Notes under the pieces: generated by a model
The model's database searches: none
The model's input: only the letters and a program-made list of their open reading frames with translations
What the model was told of the DNA's origin: nothing
Assembly: GCA_964592635.1 (NCBI GenBank)
Contig: CAZQFZ010000075.1
Coordinates: 1 to 12,221 of the forward strand
DNA length: 12,221 nucleotides
Direction of reading: 5' to 3'
DNA from: VMCP01 sp964592635
GTDB taxonomy: Bacteria; Bacteroidota; Bacteroidia; NS11-12g; UBA955
Shown: positions 1 through 6,849 of the stretch, piece after piece
How the letters are laid out: every line of letters starts with the position of its first letter
Position numbering within the stretch: the first letter of the stretch is position 1
Made by a program: the position numbers and the translations under genes

Positions 1-1205
1 AGTATAAATTAGTAGAAAAGCCATCGGATCAAATAGAATTATCTGGAGGATGGGGAGGTAATGGCTTTAGTAGAACACCAACATTGATAGGAACAGCAGG
101 TGTGGTTTTGAATAATTTCAGTGCTCGCAAATTGTTGCATCCGAAATTGTGGAATCCTGTACCATCTGGCGATGGTCAGAAGTTGTCGTTGCGTGCTCAA
201 AGTAACGGAACCAACTATCAAGGATATACAGCATCGTTTACTGAACCTTGGCTGGGTGGTTTTAAACCTACCTCATTTTCTATAAGTTTGTTTCACACGG
301 TGAATAGTTTTGATTTCCGTCAGAGAAATGATCCTTTGAAGCAAATATTCAGAAATACGGGTATTAACTTGAGTATAGGTAAACGATTGAACTGGCCGGA
401 TGATTTCTTTAACATTCAATATACATTGAGTTTTCAGCAATACAGAATGCAAAATATGGATGGCGGATTCTACGGATTTCCTAAAGGATTCCAAGGAATT
501 AGCTACAACCCATCTGCACAGATTGTGTTGGCCCGAAGTTCCATTTCTGATCCGATATATCCGACTTCGGGTTCGAAATTTATGACTTCTATTCAAGCAA
601 CCCCTCCATTTTCTTTACTGAGCAATCGCGATTATTCGACGATGAGTTTGACGGAGAAGTACAAATGGGCAGAGTTTTATAAATTCAAACTGGATGCTGA
701 ATGGTACACACCCGTGTACAAGAAGTTGGTATTAACGGCTAAAGCTCGTTTTGGTTTCTTGGGATATTATAATCCTAAGTTAGGTACAACTTTCTTTGAA
801 CGATTCCAAGTTGGAGGAGCCGGAATATTTGGTTTTAATATTGCTGCTACTGAAATTATTTCACAAAGGGGTTACGACAATTACACCATTTCACAAACTG
901 CTATGGGTGGTTCGGCGGGTGCACCGATATACAACAAATTCACTTTGGAGTTGCGTCAGGCCATTACAACCAATCAAACCGCCACTATATATGCTTTAGC
1001 GTTTTTGGAGGCTGGTGATGCTTGGTCGAGTATCAATAAATACAATCCATTTCAGTTGAAACGAGCTACGGGTGTAGGTATTCGATTGTTTATGCCGATG
1101 TTTGGTTTGATAGGGTTGGATTTTGCCTACGGGTTTGATTATTTGGATGTACCAAAGAGTGGCAAGCCGACACAGATACATTTCTTTATCGGGCAGCAGT
1201 TTTAA
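1..1205 (+). CDS. bamA: Outer membrane protein assembly factor BamA (Omp85), C-terminal part; 5' end cut by window edge
   Basis: BamA folds and inserts beta-barrel proteins into the outer membrane. The reading frame (first full codon at base 3) is open to the left edge, so about 400 C-terminal residues of a protein usually 800-900 long are seen. The visible part opens with LVEKPSDQIELSGGWGG, which fits the junction between the last POTRA domain and the barrel. It continues as alternating hydrophobic/aromatic strands typical of a 16-strand barrel. An RGY tripeptide (ISQRGYDNYT, about residue 290 of the fragment) matches the conserved VRGF/Y motif of loop L6. The protein ends HFFIGQQF, with the terminal Phe of the beta-signal. 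The TTG at base 84 is internal and not a start. The POTRA domains and true start lie outside the window. A TamA-type paralogue is possible, but the linker and ending favour BamA. Confidence 0.9.
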   Translation, partial: YKLVEKPSDQIELSGGWGGNGFSRTPTLIGTAGVVLNNFSARKLLHPKLWNPVPSGDGQKLSLRAQSNGTNYQGYTASFTEPWLGGFKPTSFSISLFHTVNSFDFRQRNDPLKQIFRNTGINLSIGKRLNWPDDFFNIQYTLSFQQYRMQNMDGGFYGFPKGFQGISYNPSAQIVLARSSISDPIYPTSGSKFMTSIQATPPFSLLSNRDYSTMSLTEKYKWAEFYKFKLDAEWYTPVYKKLVLTAKARFGFLGYYNPKLGTTFFERFQVGGAGIFGFNIAATEIISQRGYDNYTISQTAMGGSAGAPIYNKFTLELRQAITTNQTATIYALAFLEAGDAWSSINKYNPFQLKRATGVGIRLFMPMFGLIGLDFAYGFDYLDVPKSGKPTQIHFFIGQQF

Positions 1206-1310
1206 TTCGTTAGCAATCCAATTTTCATCGCCTAAATGCTTAGCTATACTGCCTATTAATGGGTAGTTGAGATATAAATTTAGTAAGTAGTAGGTTACAT
1301 TACGATATGA

Positions 1311-1334
1311 GCAGTGCTATTATACAAGCATTGC
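1311..1334. terminator. Hairpin between convergent genes
   Basis: GCAGTGCT and AGCATTGC form an 8-base-pair stem with one G-T pair and an 8-base loop. It lies 106 bases after the bamA stop and 39 bases beyond the dehydrogenase stop. No clear T-run follows on either strand, so a terminator role is inferred only from position. The rest of the gap 1206-1310 shows no gene or repeat that I can see. Confidence 0.3.
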
Positions 1335-1346
1335 TGATAAAGGAAC

Positions 1347-1381
1347 AACTTAAACGGGAATGGTTAATCCGTTTAAAAGTT
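1347..1381. terminator. Imperfect palindrome over the dehydrogenase stop codon; possible bidirectional terminator
   Basis: TTAAACGG (1350-1357) pairs perfectly with CCGTTTAA (1369-1376) across an 11-base loop. The stem can extend to AACTT/AAGTT if two A bases bulge out. The right arm contains the TAA stop of the minus-strand aldehyde dehydrogenase. It sits at the end of two converging genes, which fits a shared terminator, but neither side has a strong T-run. Confidence 0.4.
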
Positions 1382-2971
1382 GAATTCAATGCCTTGAGCA
1401 AGGGGTAAACTGCTACCGTAGTTGATGGTGTTAGTTTGGCGACGCATATATGCTTTCCAAGCATCCGAACCCGATTCTCTTCCTCCACCAGTTTCTTTTT
1501 CACCACCAAAAGCACCACCAATTTCAGCTCCAGACGTACCAATATTTACATTGGCAATTCCACAGTCGGATCCAGATGCCGAAAGAAAACGTTCAGCTTC
1601 TTGAAGTCTATCTGTGAATATAGCACTTGAAAGTCCTTGTTTTACGCCATTTTGCAATTGAATTGCCTCTTCTAAATCTGTATATTTCATTAAATATAGA
1701 ATGGGTGCAAAAGTTTCTTCTTGTACAATGTGATAATGATTTTCTGCTTCGCAAATGGTAGGTACTACATAGCAACCGCTTTGGTAGTTATCACCGCTTA
1801 GAACTTGGTTTCCGTATAAAACGGTTCCACCTTCTTTGATTAGGTGTTGAATGGCATTGGAATATGCATCTACTGCGTGTTTGTCGATCAAAGGACCAAC
1901 ATGATTGGATGAATCCAACGGATTGCCAATTTTGATTTGTTTGTATGCTTGTAAGAGTAAGTTTTTGAGTTCTTGGTAGCGACTTTCGTGGATAATTAGT
2001 CGGCGGGTTGACGTGCAACGTTGTCCAGCGGTACCAACTGCACCAAAAACAACCGCTCGGATAGCCAGTTGAAGATTGGCGTGTTCACTGATAATTATTG
2101 CATTGTTACCTCCTAATTCTAAAAGGGTTTTGCCCAATCGTTTTGCCACGGTTTGAGCAACTTCTTTGCCCATTCTGATGCTACCGGTAGCGCTGATTAG
2201 CGTTACATTTGGGTCGTTGCACAACCATTCGCCTACGTTTTTTCCGCCTTGAATGATACAAAACAAACCTTCGGGCAGTTGGTTATCAAGGAGAACTTGA
2301 GCAAGAATATTTTGAACCGCTTGGGCGGTTGCTGGGGTTTTTTCGGAGGGTTTCCATACGCTTGCATTGCCACAAACAGCGGCAATCATGGCATTCCAAC
2401 TCCATACGGCAACTGGGAAATTAAATGCGGAAATTATTCCAACTATTCCTAACGGATGCCATTGTTCATACATTCGGTGATCGGGGCGTTCACTGTGCAT
2501 GGTTAATCCATGTAACTGACGAGATAAACCTACGGCAAAGTCGCAGATATCGATCATTTCTTGCACTTCTCCTAGACCTTCCTGCAAGCTTTTTCCCATT
2601 TCGTAACTCACCAATTCTCCGAGAGCTTGTTTATGGATTCGGAGTTGATTACCAATTTGTCGTACAATTTCTCCTCGTTTGGGTGCTGGCCATGATTTCC
2701 AAATTTTGGCGGCATCGTTGGCTTTTTGTATGACAGACTGGTAGGCCGCGGTGTCGGCTTCATGGAATTGATTCAACAATTTGGCATCTACGGGACTAAA
2801 ATTATCGTAGGCAGGTGTATTGTTGCAGTAGATATGATTTAGCCCTGAACTGGCGGAGGGAATTACTTTGGGGATTCCTAAATCGTTGAGGGCGGATATT
2901 TGATTTGTTTCAGAGGATGGCAGTTCTGATTTTAAAAATTTTGAGGCATCAAAAATACTTGCGAAGTTCAT
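1373..2971 (-). CDS. Antiquitin-type (ALDH7) NAD-dependent aldehyde dehydrogenase; probable aminoadipate-semialdehyde dehydrogenase
   Basis: A 532-residue aldehyde dehydrogenase of the antiquitin family, whose members oxidise alpha-aminoadipate semialdehyde (in equilibrium with piperideine-6-carboxylate) to alpha-aminoadipate in lysine breakdown. Visible catalytic residues are Asn184 (FNFP), Lys207 in WKPSE for the cofactor, general base Glu285 in LELGGNN, nucleophile Cys319 in GQRCTS, and Glu419 in EETFAP. Antiquitin hallmarks are GEVQEMIDICD (134-144) and the C-terminal run SGAEIGGAFGGEKETGGGRE (480-499), which continues into SGSDAWKAYMRRQTNTINYG. The length matches the family and nothing is missing. 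The ATG start is supported by a close-fitting promoter immediately upstream. It lies 51 bases downstream of a permease gene on the same strand but probably has its own promoter. No lysine-pathway partner is in view, so the substrate is inferred from family only; a broader aldehyde-detoxifying role is the alternative. Confidence 0.9.
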   Translation of the reverse strand: MNFASIFDASKFLKSELPSSETNQISALNDLGIPKVIPSASSGLNHIYCNNTPAYDNFSPVDAKLLNQFHEADTAAYQSVIQKANDAAKIWKSWPAPKRGEIVRQIGNQLRIHKQALGELVSYEMGKSLQEGLGEVQEMIDICDFAVGLSRQLHGLTMHSERPDHRMYEQWHPLGIVGIISAFNFPVAVWSWNAMIAAVCGNASVWKPSEKTPATAQAVQNILAQVLLDNQLPEGLFCIIQGGKNVGEWLCNDPNVTLISATGSIRMGKEVAQTVAKRLGKTLLELGGNNAIIISEHANLQLAIRAVVFGAVGTAGQRCTSTRRLIIHESRYQELKNLLLQAYKQIKIGNPLDSSNHVGPLIDKHAVDAYSNAIQHLIKEGGTVLYGNQVLSGDNYQSGCYVVPTICEAENHYHIVQEETFAPILYLMKYTDLEEAIQLQNGVKQGLSSAIFTDRLQEAERFLSASGSDCGIANVNIGTSGAEIGGAFGGEKETGGGRESGSDAWKAYMRRQTNTINYGSSLPLAQGIEFNF

Positions 2972-2976
2972 TTACA

Positions 2977-3006
2977 CAAATGTAATCAAAATCGGATGTA
3001 AACAAA
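2977..3006 (-). promoter_or_regulatory. Bacteroidota-type promoter for the aldehyde dehydrogenase
   Basis: Reading the minus strand, TTTG (3006-3003) is followed after 18 bases by TACATTTG (2984-2977). This matches the -33 TTTG and -7 TAnnTTTG elements of the Bacteroidota primary sigma factor. The -7 element ends only 5 bases before the ATG, so transcription would begin at or next to the start codon. Confidence 0.6.
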
Positions 3007-3022
3007 ATCAAGATTATTGGGA

Positions 3023-3964
3023 TTAGTTGGGTTTTCGAATAATGATGAAAACGGCTGTAAGCAGAAAGAACATCCCCACAAAAACATTCCATGTTAATTG
3101 TTCATGATCTGCAAAACCCCACATAACGGCGGTAACAGGAATGATGAAAGTATTGGTAGAAGCTACTAAAGGAGAAACGTGTTTGATGATATAATTAAAG
3201 AGAATCATGGAGACTGCGCTTCCCAAGAAACCCAAAAGGAAGAGGTAGAAGAAGGCGGTATTTGCACTGATATTGCCGCGACTTTCGAACAGTTTCAATT
3301 CGCCGGGATGGAGTTCCCAAGCTTGAAAAAACTGGGTGTACCAAAGTAGAATGCTATAAAGGAATCCTACGAAAACGAAGGGATAAGCGGTTTTAACCAT
3401 GGCAGGAAGGTGGCTTAATTTATACTTTATAATATTGATATTCAATCCATAGAGTAGTGCGGCGGTTAGGGGCATTAAAGATCCGAGAATGGAAATGGGT
3501 TCGCCATAATGCAGCAGACTGGGTGCAAATAGAAACACGGCTCCGAGCAAACCGAGAACTACACCGATACTGCCTGATTTTACCAAACGTTCACGGAACA
3601 CCCATACGGCAAAGAGTAGGGTAAACATGGGGGTAAAGGCATTTAAAATTCCGGATAATCCGGAGGGAATTAAACGTCCAGCTGTAGAAAACAGAAAAGC
3701 GGGAATGGCATTTCCCAAAACGCCTGATGCAAAAAGCCAGAAGTAATCGGTAAAATTCAGGTTGGATGGTTCTTTTCTGAGTGGTTGGATTACGGAATAT
3801 TTGATTACCCAGGGGAGTAAAACAACTCCAGCAACGACCAATCGGGTACCTGCAACTTGTAAGGGACTAAAAACGGCGAGGCCGTATTTCATTAGAATAA
3901 AAGAACTTCCCCAAATGCAACCGAGCAGTATGATGATAAAAACGGGTAACCAAGAATATTTCAC
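3023..3964 (-). CDS. EamA/DMT-family inner-membrane permease
   Basis: A 313-residue integral inner-membrane protein of the drug/metabolite transporter superfamily with about ten hydrophobic segments (near 5-25, 36-55, 74-93, 101-121, 131-150, 158-178, 193-210, 236-258, 262-282 and 291-308). This is the usual two-EamA-repeat layout of five helices each. The first helix has the family's WGSSFILMKYGL, and each repeat has the P-near-helix pattern (NAFTPMFTLLFAV at 108-120; STNTFIIPVTAVMWG at 269-283). It ends with a basic RKPN tail. The start is a GTG (3964-3962); I saw no better ATG in frame upstream. Substrate cannot be told from sequence: family members export amino acids, nucleosides or other metabolites. 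It is transcribed away from the M1 peptidase gene 77 bases off and precedes the aldehyde dehydrogenase by 51 bases. A shared pathway with either is unproven. Confidence 0.88.
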   Translation of the reverse strand: MKYSWLPVFIIILLGCIWGSSFILMKYGLAVFSPLQVAGTRLVVAGVVLLPWVIKYSVIQPLRKEPSNLNFTDYFWLFASGVLGNAIPAFLFSTAGRLIPSGLSGILNAFTPMFTLLFAVWVFRERLVKSGSIGVVLGLLGAVFLFAPSLLHYGEPISILGSLMPLTAALLYGLNINIIKYKLSHLPAMVKTAYPFVFVGFLYSILLWYTQFFQAWELHPGELKLFESRGNISANTAFFYLFLLGFLGSAVSMILFNYIIKHVSPLVASTNTFIIPVTAVMWGFADHEQLTWNVFVGMFFLLTAVFIIIRKPN

Positions 3965-4041
3965 GGTGCAAAATTCGTTGAAAATTATGGAAAATGCGTT
4001 GAAAGGAACGGGGAATTGAATTAAAATGCGAAATTTGTGAG

Positions 4042-5979
4042 ATGCGCTGGATTTTTAACTTTTTGTTGATTTGGATTATACCTCTTCAAGCACAGATTAG
4101 TGAGGACATTATTTGTGCGGAAAAGCAACATTTACAGTCGATTTGGGACATGCAGAAAAGGTCTGGTGCTATTAATTTTCACGGGTATGATATCCAATAC
4201 CATCGATGCAATTGGAAGTTAAATCCGAAGATCAACTCCAATATTTCTGGAAATGTACTATTTGCTTTCCAGGTGGTGGGGGGTGATTATGATTCTTTGG
4301 CTTTTGATTTGATTGCGGATATGGTGGTTGATAGTGTTTTATATGCAGGTAGTTCGACTAAATTTACGCGTAAAGGCAATAAAGTATTTGTATATAAAAC
4401 AGGGTTGTGGAAGAACGGAGAGCGTGATTCATTTACGGTATTTTATCGAGGAAATCCGGCTGGGATTCCTGGAGGTTTTGGTGCTTACACGTACGATGCT
4501 CATGCCACTGGACCTATTATTCACACTTTAAGCCAGCCCTATGGTGCTCCATTTTGGTGGCCTTGCAAGCAAACTCTGTCAGATAAAATTGATTCTATCG
4601 ACATCATAGTAGAAACGGATCGAAATTTCAAAGTGGGTAGTAATGGTATTTTGGTGAAGGTGGATACGAGCAGTTCATTGAAATCGGTTCACTATTGGAA
4701 GCATCGGCATCCGGTTGCCACCTATTTAGTTGCCATTGCGGTTACGAATTATACAGAGTTTACGGATTATGCAAAGTTTCATGGGCGTACGGATTCTTTG
4801 CCTGTTGTAAACTATGTTTTTCCCCAATTTTTACAAACCACTCAAGTGGAAGCCAAGCGCGTGCTACCTATGTTGCGGTTGTTTGACAGTTTGTTCATTG
4901 AGTATCCGTTTATGAACGAAAAATATGGTCATGCACAGTTTACTTGGGGAGGAGGTATGGAGCATCAAACCATGAGTTTTATGGTGAATTTCTCATTTGA
5001 TTTAACGGCTCACGAATTGGCACATCAATGGTTTGGTGATTTAGTAACATGTGCTTCTTGGAATGATTTATGGTTGAATGAGGGGTTTGCAACATACTTA
5101 ACATCTGTTGCCTACGAGTATATTTATGATAAAAAAACATTCAGAGATAAAATGCGGGGTACTCGCGCCGATATCACTGCGGATCCTAATGGCTCGGTAA
5201 AACCGAAAGATACTTCCACTGTAAATCAATTGTTTAATGGACGGTTAACGTATCGCAAGGGTGCTTGGTTGCTGCATATGTTGAGGGTTCGGATGGGTGA
5301 TTCTTTGTTTTTCGAGGGATGTCGTAAATATTTGAATTTATACAGAGCCAATGGCTTTGCTTCAACCGAACAATTTAGGGCAGTAATGGAATCGGTTTCG
5401 GGTCAGAATTTTCAGGAATTTTTCAAGCAGTGGTATGAAGGAGATGGGTTTCCCTATTTAAAGATAAATTGGGAACAAAAAGGAAGTCAAATGCGGGTGA
5501 AAATAGAGCAAACACCTTCGAATCCTGCGGTACCTTTTTGGAAAATTACTGTTCCGTTGTTGTTTACCAATACGTTAACAGGACAGCAGGAGCTAAAGCT
5601 CTTCTCACCTCAAAAATTGGAAGAAGAATTTGTATTTGGTATGAACTTTGATGCCGACACGGCCATTTTTGATCCTCAAGTAACCGTATTGGCAAAAGCT
5701 GCTGTAGGTGGATTGAATTTGGGTAAAATTCAAGAAGATCCAATGGTAGTATTTCCAAATCCTAGCAACGGAGAGATCTTGAATGTGATGTCGCGCAACC
5801 CAAATATTTCTCGTGTGGAAATTTTTTCGTTATTAGGACAACAACTAATCCAATCCGAATCGAGCCAAAGTGCAGTTCAGAACTTGGTGATGGAAGTAAG
5901 TTCTTTGTCATCTGGAACGTACATTATCAAAATTTCGACGGATAATAAAGTATATTTGAAAAAGTGGATTAAGTCCTAA
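4042..5979 (+). CDS. Secreted M1-family zinc aminopeptidase with T9SS sorting tail
   Basis: A 645-residue metallopeptidase expected to remove N-terminal residues from peptides outside the cell or at its surface. A signal peptide covers about 1-18 (hydrophobic core, cleavage after LQAQ). The M1 N-terminal beta domain is followed by the exopeptidase loop GGMEH (304-308) in place of the usual GxMEN. The zinc site is HELAH (324-328) with the third ligand Glu347 in NEGFA, and Tyr404 in TYRKGA is the likely transition-state tyrosine. The catalytic domain ends near 470. A beta-sandwich region and a type A T9SS sorting domain (about 568-645: FPNPSNGE, SLSSGTYIIKI, final KKWIKS) follow. It lacks the large C-terminal helical domain of PepN-type enzymes. 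It starts at an ATG with no Shine-Dalgarno sequence. The stop lies 6 bases before the MbnP-like gene, suggesting joint transcription. Confidence 0.93.
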   Translation: MRWIFNFLLIWIIPLQAQISEDIICAEKQHLQSIWDMQKRSGAINFHGYDIQYHRCNWKLNPKINSNISGNVLFAFQVVGGDYDSLAFDLIADMVVDSVLYAGSSTKFTRKGNKVFVYKTGLWKNGERDSFTVFYRGNPAGIPGGFGAYTYDAHATGPIIHTLSQPYGAPFWWPCKQTLSDKIDSIDIIVETDRNFKVGSNGILVKVDTSSSLKSVHYWKHRHPVATYLVAIAVTNYTEFTDYAKFHGRTDSLPVVNYVFPQFLQTTQVEAKRVLPMLRLFDSLFIEYPFMNEKYGHAQFTWGGGMEHQTMSFMVNFSFDLTAHELAHQWFGDLVTCASWNDLWLNEGFATYLTSVAYEYIYDKKTFRDKMRGTRADITADPNGSVKPKDTSTVNQLFNGRLTYRKGAWLLHMLRVRMGDSLFFEGCRKYLNLYRANGFASTEQFRAVMESVSGQNFQEFFKQWYEGDGFPYLKINWEQKGSQMRVKIEQTPSNPAVPFWKITVPLLFTNTLTGQQELKLFSPQKLEEEFVFGMNFDADTAIFDPQVTVLAKAAVGGLNLGKIQEDPMVVFPNPSNGEILNVMSRNPNISRVEIFSLLGQQLIQSESSQSAVQNLVMEVSSLSSGTYIIKISTDNKVYLKKWIKS

Positions 5980-5985
5980 AAAATT

Positions 5986-6771
5986 ATGAAAAAATACAGA
6001 ATCACACTACTCTTGACCTTCACTTTAGGTATTTTGGGATTATCATCCTGCGAGAAAAAACCGGTTGATCCGCCAGACAGCGCGAAACCTGCAGAAATCA
6101 CATTGGATTGGGTTGGATTGATAAACGGAAATGAATTACCGGCATTGGGAACCAATACGTTTCTTCCAAAGTCGGCGGGTGAGTTATTTGATGTTACCAA
6201 TTGGTCGTTTATTGTATCGCATTTGGCATTAATAAAAGAAGATGGCGATACATTGTTGTTAGGCGATGGTTATCAATGGATTAGTCCACGTGGAAAAAGA
6301 ACGAGATTCACCTACAAAGGGATTCCTTCTGGAAGTTACAAGGGCATTTCGTTTATGATTGGTTTGGATTCTGCCATAAATCATGGTGACCCGAACAAAT
6401 GGCCTGCGGATCATCCATTGAATCCCAATTTAAGTGGTTTGCATTGGGGATGGTCAGGTGGATATATTTTTCATGCTTTAGATGGTTTGTACAAAGAATC
6501 AAGCGGTGGTAGTTCGAGAGGATTCAGTTTGCATACAGCAACTATGCCGTTTGTACGACACTATGAACTTCCATTTGCCTTTTCTATTGAGAAGACATCT
6601 AAAACTGCCACTATTAAAATGCATGCGGATCGATTTTTTAGTTTCCCTAATGAAATTGCATTGAAAGATAAGGCGGTTAGTCATTCTGAGGGAACCATTG
6701 AGATTCTTTTAATGCAAAAGGTTTTGGAAAACATGAAAAGTGGGGTATTTGAGTTATCTGAAGTAAAATAG
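5986..6771 (+). CDS. MbnP-like copper-associated lipoprotein
   Basis: A 261-residue lipoprotein: the signal sequence ends in the lipobox LSSC, with Cys22 as the acylation site. The family pattern of MbnP is clear: ISFMIGLDSAINH (121-133), ADHPLNP (141-147), GLHWGWSGGYIFHALDG (151-167), then FSLHTATM (180-187). MbnP from methanobactin operons binds copper through a kynurenine made from one of its own tryptophans by the diheme enzyme MbnH. Candidate residues here are Trp154 and Trp156; other Trp residues are at 42, 73, 98 and 139. Possible metal ligands are His133, His143, His153, His163, His183 and nearby Met residues. The gene is 6 bases after the M1 peptidase and 78 bases before a diheme protein, so the MbnP/MbnH pairing is retained. 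No methanobactin precursor is seen. Copper binding and the modification are inferred from family and context. Confidence 0.8.
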   Translation: MKKYRITLLLTFTLGILGLSSCEKKPVDPPDSAKPAEITLDWVGLINGNELPALGTNTFLPKSAGELFDVTNWSFIVSHLALIKEDGDTLLLGDGYQWISPRGKRTRFTYKGIPSGSYKGISFMIGLDSAINHGDPNKWPADHPLNPNLSGLHWGWSGGYIFHALDGLYKESSGGSSRGFSLHTATMPFVRHYELPFAFSIEKTSKTATIKMHADRFFSFPNEIALKDKAVSHSEGTIEILLMQKVLENMKSGVFELSEVK

Positions 6772-6781
6772 AGTTAATGGG

Positions 6782-6812
6782 TTGAAGGGATCATGCCCTA
6801 GGGTATTATAAT
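6782..6812 (+). promoter_or_regulatory. Possible weak promoter before the diheme gene
   Basis: TTGAAG (6782-6787) and TATAAT (6807-6812) lie 19 bases apart in the gap between the MbnP-like and diheme genes, with a CCCTAGGG palindrome (6796-6803) between them. This resembles a general sigma-70 promoter but matches the Bacteroidota -7 consensus only partly. Read-through from upstream is equally possible. Confidence 0.22.
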
Positions 6813-6849
6813 TCAATCTGGATTGCATGAATTAGAACGAGAGTACACG

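Noticed and set aside
273..596. 107-codon minus-strand reading frame opposite bamA
   Set aside because: It lies wholly inside the bamA barrel, its product has no recognisable domain, and the bamA frame is clearly the coding one.
2425..2733. 102-codon plus-strand reading frame opposite the aldehyde dehydrogenase
   Set aside because: It is a shadow of a strongly conserved gene with no independent support.
3762..4019. 85-codon plus-strand reading frame over the permease start
   Set aside because: It is antisense to the permease coding region, has no domain or signal, and reads through the divergent promoter gap.
6787..6803. CCCTAGGG palindrome with GGGATCATGCCC as an operator or terminator
   Set aside because: It is too short and without T-run or matching copy elsewhere in the window; noted only as part of the weak promoter region.
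6823..6849. TTG at 6823 as start of the diheme gene
   Set aside because: It would place an acidic MHELEREYT leader before the lipoprotein signal; the ATG at 6850 gives a normal basic, hydrophobic signal and a lipobox.
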